Assembly: GCA_003695015.1 (NCBI GenBank)
Contig: RFJD01000434.1
Span: 1 to 12,139, forward strand
Origin: Verrucomicrobiota bacterium
GTDB taxonomy: Bacteria > Verrucomicrobiota > Verrucomicrobiia > Limisphaerales > J093
DNA length: 12,139 nt
Direction: 5' to 3'
Shown here piece by piece: positions 6,742-12,139 of this stretch (positions are counted from its first letter, which is position 1; each line of letters opens with the position of its first letter). The position numbers were made by a program, and so were the translations under genes. The notes below the pieces were generated by a model. The model had not been told where the DNA came from and searched no databases. It saw only the letters and a program-made list of their open reading frames with translations.

Positions 6742-8189
6742 CGCAATCGAAACTGGCCGGTGACCACCGGACCGTACGAAGTGACGGCTCGGACGTATAT
6801 CACATTCACCCGGCCCTCCACAAGGTCCACCCGCTGGCGGCGGCCGTCGGGCGTTTCCAGCCAGATGACCCGGTCCGGCGGCGTCGGCAGCCGCGCCACC
6901 TGGAACTCCTTCGGCAGCGTGCTCCAGCAACGGGTGTCGGCGATGTTGACCGCCGCCTGCACCGCCGCGGTCACCACCCGGGCCAGCAGCCCGAGGCTGT
7001 CGCTCTGCTGGCGCGCAGCCTGGTTGGCGAAATAACCGGCCGTGGCCTTGGTGATGGTCGAAACCAACGTGCGCGCCAGGATCGCCGGCCATTCGTTGCG
7101 GAACTCGGTCGCCACCACCGCGTCCATGCTGGACACCAGCCGGGTGACCGTCTGACGGCCGCCGGCCTTCACCGTCAACTGCCGCAGGTGGTCGTCGTAA
7201 AACACCAGTCGGGGAAAAGCCGCCCCCACGTAGGAGACGTCGGCGATCAGGATGGGAATGTCGATCCGCTCCTGCACCAGGCCCGGGGCGCGGCCGGTTT
7301 CCAGGATCACGTAGGTCAACGGCCCGGGATCGAGCCGCCCCGCCTGCAGATCCTGCCAATCCGCCTGCACCGCCGGGTTGTCCGGCGCCATTTCCAAAAC
7401 GCGGCCGATGGACTTCCGCGCGCGTTCGAAATCGGAGGCGTCCACCCCCGCATGCCAGAAATAAAGGCCGTCCAGATAGACGGTGAACGGGTTGACGTAA
7501 TCGGCGTAGGCCCGGAACCCCTCCAGCGGCTTGGTGATGCGATCCAACTGCGCCTGCAGGCCGGGATCGCGCTTCGCCGCCTCGATCAACCCCCGTCGTT
7601 CGCTCCGGCGCTCGGCCTCGAGGGCGGCCTCGATCCGCCGGGCGTTGGCCTCGACTGCTTCCTGCTGGCGTTGATAGGCGCGGATCAACTCCGGCCGCGC
7701 CTTGTCGATCTGCCCGAGCGCCAGGTAGTTCAGCGCTCGGTACGTGTGGAGCATGATCTTGTCGTAGGCGCGGCTCTCGTAAGGCCGGTTTTGCTGGTTG
7801 GAAAAGGCCGAGCCCAACTCGACGCTCACCCGCACCCGGGCCTGTTGCTCGTAGAGCTCGATCTGCCCGGCGGCCGCCGCCAACTGGTCGTTGCTTTCCC
7901 CGTAACGGCCCAGCGGACGCAACGCCGCACCCGCCTCCAAGTGCCACACCACCCCGTCCTTCGTGCCGTCGTACTTGGCCGCCTTCTGGAGCCCCAGCCG
8001 CGCCGCGCGCTCGAAGTCGCCCTGCACCCAGGCCGATCGAAAGGAAGCGGATTGATCGTAATAGGTCCGGCAACCGGTCGCGCCCAGCGCCGCCACCAGC
8101 AGGACCATCCCCCAAAGCCGCCGCCCCCGGCCGGTTTTCCCCGCCGGGCGCCCAACCGCTCCCGGGTTGTTGGCCCCTGCTGGCTTCAC
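6738..8189 (-). CDS. COG3014-like TPR lipoprotein
   Basis: Probably an outer-membrane lipoprotein with helical TPR-like repeats, resembling the COG3014 proteins that neighbour ycfL and lpoB in Vibrio-type genomes. Function is unknown. From the GTG at 8189 the product is 483 residues: a basic region 'KTGRGRR' (18-24), a hydrophobic stretch and lipobox-like 'GATGC' (C40, with an unusual Ala at -3), then helical repeats including 'YDKIMLHTYRALNYLALGQIDKARPEL' character at 142-168. A charged coiled-coil-like helix (175-205) follows. The C-terminal half contains 'ADVSYVGAAFPRLV' (316-329) and 'NIADTRCWSTLPKEFQVARL' (415-434), as in the family. GTG 8189 is preferred over ATG 8108 because the latter leaves a signal peptide without positive charge; AGGAG (8201-8205) is 11 nt upstream. 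It is the first gene of the four-lipoprotein run. Confidence 0.82.
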   Translation of the reverse strand: MKPAGANNPGAVGRPAGKTGRGRRLWGMVLLVAALGATGCRTYYDQSASFRSAWVQGDFERAARLGLQKAAKYDGTKDGVVWHLEAGAALRPLGRYGESNDQLAAAAGQIELYEQQARVRVSVELGSAFSNQQNRPYESRAYDKIMLHTYRALNYLALGQIDKARPELIRAYQRQQEAVEANARRIEAALEAERRSERRGLIEAAKRDPGLQAQLDRITKPLEGFRAYADYVNPFTVYLDGLYFWHAGVDASDFERARKSIGRVLEMAPDNPAVQADWQDLQAGRLDPGPLTYVILETGRAPGLVQERIDIPILIADVSYVGAAFPRLVFYDDHLRQLTVKAGGRQTVTRLVSSMDAVVATEFRNEWPAILARTLVSTITKATAGYFANQAARQQSDSLGLLARVVTAAVQAAVNIADTRCWSTLPKEFQVARLPTPPDRVIWLETPDGRRQRVDLVEGRVNVIYVRAVTSYGPVVTGQFRLR

Positions 8190-8327
8190 TCCGTCGATGG
8201 CTCCTGATAGGCGTGCCGGCCCCGGCCGGTCAAACGCAAACCCCGTCCCGCTCCCCTTCAGACCGACGCTTGCCGCCGCGGCCGGCTTCAACGGCTCGGC
8301 CTTGGAGACGCCGCCCTGCAGACGTGC

Positions 8328-8351
8328 AAAAGGCGCGGCCGACGCCGCGCC
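8328..8351 (-). terminator. Intrinsic terminator of the aminotransferase gene
   Basis: A perfect 8-bp stem, GGCGCGGC (8332-8339) and GCCGCGCC (8344-8351), with a 4-nt loop is followed on the minus strand directly by TTTT (8331-8328). It lies 31 nt after the aminotransferase stop. This is a standard rho-independent layout with a short U-run, and it separates the gene from the lipoprotein operon. Confidence 0.75.
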
Positions 8352-8382
8352 CGGAAAGGCATCGCGCTGAAGGAGGGCCGGT

Positions 8383-9558
8383 TCAGCGGGCCAGACGGCG
8401 GACGAACTGCTCCATCCGGTCCAACCCCTTGGCCAGGTTGGCCATGCTGGTGGCGTAGCTGATGCGGATGCAGTCGTCGGCGCCGAAAGCCACGCCGGGC
8501 ACGGCGGCGACCTTTTCCTCCTCCAACAGGCGGGAGCAAAACTCGGTCGAGCTGAGGCCCAGCTTGCCGATGTTGGGGAAGAGGTAGAAGGCGCCCTTGG
8601 CGGGAACACAGGAGATGCCGGGCATGGCGTTGAGGCGCTCGAGGGCGTAGGTGCGGCGCTTGTTGAACTCCTCGATCCAGCGCGGCAGGTGATCCTGGGG
8701 ACCGAGCAGCGCGGCGACGGCGCCTTTCTGGGCGAAGGAGGTGGGGTTGCTGGTGCTGTGGCTCTGGATGGCCCCGACGGCCTTGGCGATGGGCTCGGGG
8801 GCGGCCATGAAGCCGATGCGCCAGCCGGTCATGGCGTAGGCCTTGGCCAGACCGTGGACGATGATCGTGTGCCGGTAATGGGCCTCGGAGAAACTGGCCA
8901 CACTCACGTGGCGGGCATCGTCATAGACGAGCTTTTCGTAGATCTCGTCGCTCATGATGAGGATGCCCTTCTCGACGCAGACATCGCCGATGGCCTTGAG
9001 TTCCTCCGGCGTATAGACGGCGCCGGTGGGATTGCTGGGGGAGTTGAGGATGAGCAGCCGGGTCTTGGGGGTGATGGCCTCGGCGAGCTGCTCAGGGGTG
9101 AGTTTGAAGCCGGTTGCGTCGGTGGTCGGCAACACCACGGGCGTGGCCCCGGCCAGTTTCACCATCTCCGGATAGCTCACCCAGTAGGGCGCCGGAATCA
9201 GCACCTCGTCGCCCTCCTGGCAGGTGGCCATGATGGCGTTGAAGCAGGAGTGCTTGCCGCCGCAGGAGATGACGATCTGGGAGGGGGAATAGGTCAGGCC
9301 GTTGTCCTTCTGGAACTTCTCGGCCACGGCCTGCCGCAGCTCCAAGGTGCCGCTGCTGGGCGTGTATTTGGTGAACCCCTCGGCCAGCGCCTGCACGGCG
9401 GCGTCCTTGATGTGCTGCGGCGTGTCGAAATCCGGCTCGCCGGCGCCGAAACCGACGACGTCCTGGCCCTCGGCCTTCAGTTGCTTGGCCTTCGCGTCGA
9501 TGGCCAACGTGAGCGAAGGCGACAAGGAAGCGGCGTTCTTGGCGATGCGATAGTTCAT
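8383..9558 (-). CDS. aspC: Pyridoxal-phosphate aspartate aminotransferase (class I)
   Basis: Transfers the amino group between aspartate (and possibly aromatic amino acids or prephenate) and 2-oxoglutarate in the cytoplasm. The 391-residue product matches the prokaryotic Thermus-type AspAT group. It has 'GAGEPDFDTP' (38-47), 'YTPSSGTLELR' (65-75), 'NSPSNPTGAVY' (172-182), 'SDEIYEKLVYD' (203-213) with the PLP-contacting Asp204 and Tyr207, the Schiff-base lysine K239 in 'HGLAKAYAMTGWRIGF' (235-250), and the carboxylate-binding Arg365 in 'IRISYAT'. All key residues are present and length is normal. GAGG (9566-9569) lies 7 nt upstream of the ATG. An intrinsic terminator follows, so it is probably a single-gene unit, 97 nt downstream of the ClC gene. 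Substrate range within the class cannot be set from sequence; the symbol is by analogy. Confidence 0.94.
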   Translation of the reverse strand: MNYRIAKNAASLSPSLTLAIDAKAKQLKAEGQDVVGFGAGEPDFDTPQHIKDAAVQALAEGFTKYTPSSGTLELRQAVAEKFQKDNGLTYSPSQIVISCGGKHSCFNAIMATCQEGDEVLIPAPYWVSYPEMVKLAGATPVVLPTTDATGFKLTPEQLAEAITPKTRLLILNSPSNPTGAVYTPEELKAIGDVCVEKGILIMSDEIYEKLVYDDARHVSVASFSEAHYRHTIIVHGLAKAYAMTGWRIGFMAAPEPIAKAVGAIQSHSTSNPTSFAQKGAVAALLGPQDHLPRWIEEFNKRRTYALERLNAMPGISCVPAKGAFYLFPNIGKLGLSSTEFCSRLLEEEKVAAVPGVAFGADDCIRISYATSMANLAKGLDRMEQFVRRLAR

Positions 9559-9655
9559 TTTTGAACCTCAGAGATTAAGCATCGCTTTTGACCTGGCAAG
9601 ACCGAAGTCGCAAGGAATTCCGGTCGGTCGGCACGGCGGCGCGGCCCGGGATGGC

Positions 9656-11473
9656 TCAGGTCCGGCGGGCGGAGATGATCTCGTTGAGCATCCCGAGCGC
9701 CTCGTTGCGGTTCAGGACGCCGATGAGGCGGAACTCGGTGAGGTTGTTGACCACCGGGATGCGCCGCATGTCGCTGGTGAGCAGCACCGGCAGGGCGTCG
9801 CGCAGCTTCTGGCCCGGCGTCAGGCAGGGAGGCGGCGGCCGCATCAGGTCGGCGGCGATGAAGACCCGGAGGGCATCGGACTGGGCGGCGTTGAGGTATT
9901 CCTTGAGGTCCTGCAGCGCCACCACGCCCAGGAGCCGGCCGTCCTTGTCCACCACCGGGAGGTAGTTGGCCTGGGTGCGGAGAAAGCGGTCCGAAATCTC
10001 GCGCAAGGTGGCGTGCTCACGGAGCGGTTTGAGCGGCTCATGCATCAAGTCGCCAACCCGCTGTTCGAGGGCGTCGCCCAGCCGGGTGGTGTCCTCGGTC
10101 AAGACCCCGCGCCGGCGGAGCGGTTCGGTGTACACGGAGGTGGCGTGGAGTTTCCGCCCCACCAGCGTGCTGACCGCGCAACACAGCATCAACGGCGGTA
10201 CGAGGGAGTAATTCGCCGAGATTTCGAAGACCATGATCATGGCCAGCAGCGGCGAATGGGTGGTGGCCGCAAGCGACCCGGCCATCCCCGCCAGCCCGAA
10301 CACCGCCACCGGCACGTGGGGGTCCACCCAACCCAACGCGTGCAGGACTTGGGCGAACACGCTGCCCAGGGCCGCCCCGACGAACAGCGTGGGGGTGAAC
10401 ACCCCGCCCACCGCGCCGGCGCCCACGGTGACGACCGTGCAGCCGAGCTTGGCCACGAACAACCCGGCCACGAACACCAAGGTGTAGCCCTCGTGGCCCG
10501 AAAGGATGCGGCTGGTGGCCTTGTAGCCGTTGCCCCAGACCTCGGGGTATTCCAGCGCCACCGCGCCCACCACCAGCCCCGCCAGGGCCAGCCGCACGTA
10601 CACCGGAAGCCGGGTCCGACCGAACAGCTTTTCGCATCCCTCCATCGCCCGCAGAAAACCCGCCCCCGCCACGCCGGTGAACAGCCCCAGGACGAAAAAC
10701 CACGGCAACTGCATCACCCGCGTGAACTCGAAGACCGGCACCTGATACCACGGCTCGAGGCCAAAAAACGTCCGCGACACCATGGCGGCCACCACCGAGG
10801 CGCAGATCAACGGCGCGAACAGGTGCATGGCGAAACTCCCCAGAATGATCTGGGCGGCGAAGACCGCCCCGCCGATGGGGGCGTTGTACGCGGCGGCAAT
10901 CCCCGCCCCCGCCCCGCACGCGACCAGCAGCCGCAACCGGTACGGCGGCCACCGGAACTGCTGCCCTCCGCTCGAGGCCAGGGTGGCCGAAAGGTGCGCC
11001 ACCGAACCCTCGCGTCCGATCGAGGCGCCGCTGGCGATGCTCAGCATCGAGGAAAGCGTCTTGAGCAGGTTGGCGCGAAAGGGCAACCGCCCGTCGCCGG
11101 CGACCACCACCTCGAGAATGTTCGAGCTCTTGCCGCGCCCCTCGAACCGCCGCCCGAAATGCAGGGCCAACCCCGCCGCCACCCCGCCCAAGGTGGGCAC
11201 CAGCAACCGCATCCAAGGAGGCAGGGCCTCGGCAATCTCCACCACGTCACCGGGCTGGTGGAGGATGACGAGCTTGATGGCCTCGGTGCCGACGTAGAAC
11301 AGCACGTTGGTCAGACCGGCCATGATCCCCACCAACGAGGCCAGCACCAGATGGAAGGTGTCTTCGCTGGGACGCCACTTCTGCCGCCATTCGAGCAGCC
11401 GATCCCGGTTCTGCCGATAGACCCGCCGCACCCAGCGTCGCCATCGGGGCTGGTTTGGCCCGCGTCGTTTCAT
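9656..11473 (-). CDS. ClC-family chloride channel/transporter with two CBS domains
   Basis: An inner-membrane anion transporter or channel of the ClC family, 605 residues. A basic cytoplasmic N-terminus (1-35) precedes about ten or more hydrophobic segments (38-440). Visible signatures are 'GREGS' (153-157) with the gating glutamate E155, 'AAAYNAPIGGAVF' (193-205), and 'GGVFTP' (356-361) matching G-x-F-x-P. The selectivity motif GSGIP is absent; the corresponding region reads 'GRGKSSNILE' (112-121). At the E. coli ClC-ec1 E202/E203 positions it has Q208/I209. Two CBS domains (about 470-530 and 540-600) form a cytosolic regulatory module that in other proteins binds nucleotides. The start is ATG 11473, preceded by AAGG 5 nt upstream; a TTG at 11491 in frame is less likely. 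The leader forms a hairpin covering the ribosome-binding site. Closest in style to ClcB-like proteins; transport mode is unproven. Confidence 0.93.
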   Translation of the reverse strand: MKRRGPNQPRWRRWVRRVYRQNRDRLLEWRQKWRPSEDTFHLVLASLVGIMAGLTNVLFYVGTEAIKLVILHQPGDVVEIAEALPPWMRLLVPTLGGVAAGLALHFGRRFEGRGKSSNILEVVVAGDGRLPFRANLLKTLSSMLSIASGASIGREGSVAHLSATLASSGGQQFRWPPYRLRLLVACGAGAGIAAAYNAPIGGAVFAAQIILGSFAMHLFAPLICASVVAAMVSRTFFGLEPWYQVPVFEFTRVMQLPWFFVLGLFTGVAGAGFLRAMEGCEKLFGRTRLPVYVRLALAGLVVGAVALEYPEVWGNGYKATSRILSGHEGYTLVFVAGLFVAKLGCTVVTVGAGAVGGVFTPTLFVGAALGSVFAQVLHALGWVDPHVPVAVFGLAGMAGSLAATTHSPLLAMIMVFEISANYSLVPPLMLCCAVSTLVGRKLHATSVYTEPLRRRGVLTEDTTRLGDALEQRVGDLMHEPLKPLREHATLREISDRFLRTQANYLPVVDKDGRLLGVVALQDLKEYLNAAQSDALRVFIAADLMRPPPPCLTPGQKLRDALPVLLTSDMRRIPVVNNLTEFRLIGVLNRNEALGMLNEIISARRT

Positions 11474-11497
11474 CGCACCCTTGGCCACCAAGGTGCG
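11474..11497 (-). promoter_or_regulatory. Hairpin sequestering the ClC ribosome-binding site
   Basis: On the minus strand CGCACCTTGG, a 3-nt loop (TGG), and CCAAGGGTGCG form a 10-bp stem with one bulged G. The 3' arm contains the Shine-Dalgarno AAGGG and ends directly against the ATG (11471-11473). Such a stem would block ribosome binding until melted or remodelled, suggesting translational control. What would trigger it is unknown; no known riboswitch consensus was recognised. Confidence 0.5.
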
Positions 11498-11625
11498 CCC
11501 GACCGGCCCGCCTCACCAGCTTTTAGAAGGCCAACGGAACGAAAAACCCGCGCGCCTCGCCCGCGGTGTCCACGGCCCGGCCCGCCCCTGCCCAGCTCCA
11601 ACCCGCCAATCCGGTGCATCGTGAC

Positions 11626-11653
11626 TTGCCTGCGGCGCGTGTTGCGGCATAGT
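11626..11653 (+). promoter_or_regulatory. Candidate promoter for tRNA-Ser
   Basis: TTGCCT (11626-11631) and CATAGT (11648-11653) are separated by 16 nt, each matching 4 of 6 sigma-70 consensus bases. This predicts a start near 11660 and a leader of about 50 nt before the tRNA. It is the best match in the 239-nt gap between ClC and the tRNA, but unproven. Confidence 0.35.
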
Positions 11654-11712
11654 GGACGGCGCGCCGGCGGCCGGAGCCTGATTCGCGCCTGCCGGATCGC
11701 GTCCCATCGAGC

Positions 11713-11802
11713 GGAAGGGTGGCTGAGTGGTTGAAGGCACCTGACTCGAAATCAGGCGTAGCCGCAAGGCTACCGGGGGTTCGAATCCCTCCCCTTCCGC
11801 CA
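11713..11802 (+). tRNA. tRNA-Ser (anticodon CGA), CCA encoded
   Basis: A complete class II tRNA. The 7-bp acceptor stem GGAAGGG (11713-11719) pairs with CCCTTCC (11792-11798), followed by discriminator G and encoded CCA (11800-11802). The anticodon stem CCTGA/TCAGG encloses the loop CTCGAAA with anticodon CGA at 11747-11749, reading UCG serine codons. The long variable arm has a perfect 6-bp stem GTAGCC/GGCTAC closed by a GCAA tetraloop (11758-11773), characteristic of tRNA-Ser. The T-loop is TTCGAAT (11780-11786), with one G-T wobble in the T-stem. A T-rich run starts directly after the CCA (11803 onward) and may help transcript release. No integrase gene or duplicated 3' end was seen, so there is no sign of an attachment site. 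Confidence 0.97.
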
Positions 11803-11870
11803 TTTTTCTTTTCCTTTTCCCGGTCCCAACGGCCCGGCTGGCGCGCACCATCCACGGGCGGCTCCCCGGC

Positions 11871-12139
11871 TCAGAACTCGACCAACCGGAAGAATCGCGC
11901 CCGGGTCGAGGCGGCCTCGGGCACCGCCACGGCGGCGTCGCGGTCGCTCACCGCCGGCCCGACGACGGTCCACTCCTGCCAATCGCCGGCGCCCAAGTCG
12001 TCGCTGTATTCGATCCGGTAACTGCGGCCCGTCATCATCCGGAATCGCAGCGTCACCTGCCCGGTGGGGGAGAAGATGGCCCGGAGGCGCAGCGGGGCAT
12101 CGGGCTTCATGGGATCGGTTCCGGCCAGAAATTCGGCCA
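11871..12139 (-). CDS. C-terminal end of a secreted protein, partial at the right edge
   Basis: Only the last 88 residues are in the window; the reading frame continues past 12139, so the ATG at 12110 is internal and not the start. The visible part begins 'AEFLAGTDP', a calcium-binding-like/thrombospondin-type-3-style motif seen near the end of many large exported Verrucomicrobia proteins. It continues as a small beta-rich module with 'VTLRFRMMTGRSYRIEYSDD' character (residues about 28-47 of the visible part) and ends 'RFFRLVEF'. In such proteins this module follows an enzymatic or adhesive domain, which here lies outside the window. Its function, possibly surface attachment or sorting, is not established. 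It converges on the tRNA-Ser gene, with 68 nt between them. Confidence 0.8.
   Translation of the reverse strand, partial: AEFLAGTDPMKPDAPLRLRAIFSPTGQVTLRFRMMTGRSYRIEYSDDLGAGDWQEWTVVGPAVSDRDAAVAVPEAASTRARFFRLVEF

Noticed and set aside
8190..8609. N-terminal extension of the COG3014-like frame back into the aminotransferase gene.
   Set aside because: It would cross the intrinsic terminator and overlap the aminotransferase coding sequence; the signal peptide lies much further downstream.
9559..9655. A possible aminotransferase promoter on the minus strand (TTGCCA with CTTAAT).
   Set aside because: The spacer is only 14 nt, too short for a normal sigma-70 promoter, and the -10 match is weak.
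11474..11712. Search for a fluoride (crcB) riboswitch upstream of the ClC gene.
   Set aside because: No sequence resembling the conserved pseudoknot core was seen; only the ribosome-binding-site hairpin is supported.
11713..11870. tRNA-Ser as an integration site for a mobile element.
   Set aside because: No integrase, no repeated tRNA 3' end and no base-composition shift are visible in the window.
1..12139. CRISPR array, insertion sequence, toxin-antitoxin or phage genes.
   Set aside because: No regularly spaced repeats, transposase motifs, terminal inverted repeats or small paired toxin-like genes were found.

Overview
GC-rich (roughly two-thirds G+C by eye) chromosomal DNA, most likely from the Verrucomicrobiota (Limisphaerales/Pedosphaera-like) or a related PVC-group bacterium. 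The reasons are a Tat-exported Gfo/Idh/MocA oxidoreductase of the kind abundant in Planctomycetes and Verrucomicrobia, an exported HEAT-repeat partner, and at the right edge a protein C-terminus ('EFLAGTDP' then 'YSDDL') typical of large secreted Verrucomicrobia proteins. The taxonomic call is inference. There is no CRISPR array, insertion sequence, integrase or rRNA. No gene-free stretch exceeds about 240 bases.

Layout. (1) 48-1643, plus strand: glycyl-tRNA synthetase. (2) 1776-5137, minus strand: a Tat-signal oxidoreductase followed 35 nt later by a secreted HEAT-repeat protein. This pair converges on the synthetase gene, and a GC-rich inverted repeat lies in the 132-nt gap. (3) 5294-8189, minus strand: four tightly packed lipoprotein genes in transcription order COG3014-like, YcfL/DUF1425, LpoB-like, and a small glycine-zipper lipoprotein. 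A terminator-like hairpin at 5238-5261 follows them. (4) 8383-9558, minus strand: class I aminotransferase of the prokaryotic AspAT type, with a clear intrinsic terminator at 8328-8351. (5) 9656-11473, minus strand: a ClC-family chloride transporter/channel with two C-terminal CBS domains. Its Shine-Dalgarno lies inside a hairpin directly against the start codon. (6) 11713-11802, plus strand: tRNA-Ser(CGA) with encoded CCA. (7) 11871 to the right edge, minus strand: the C-terminal end of a secreted protein.

Functional reading. Translation functions (GlyRS, tRNA-Ser), amino-acid metabolism (AspAT) and ion transport (ClC) surround two envelope-directed clusters. The most interesting is the four-lipoprotein operon. 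COG3014, YcfL and LpoB families are gene neighbours in several Gammaproteobacteria, where LpoB activates the peptidoglycan synthase PBP1b. Finding the trio here, with an LpoB that almost lacks the long linker and with a fourth lipoprotein appended, points to a conserved outer-membrane module that may regulate cell-wall synthesis. The second cluster (oxidoreductase plus HEAT protein) looks like an exported enzyme with a scaffold or partner. The gaps at 11474-11712, 8190-8382, 5138-5293 and 1644-1775 hold only the hairpins and candidate promoters listed below.
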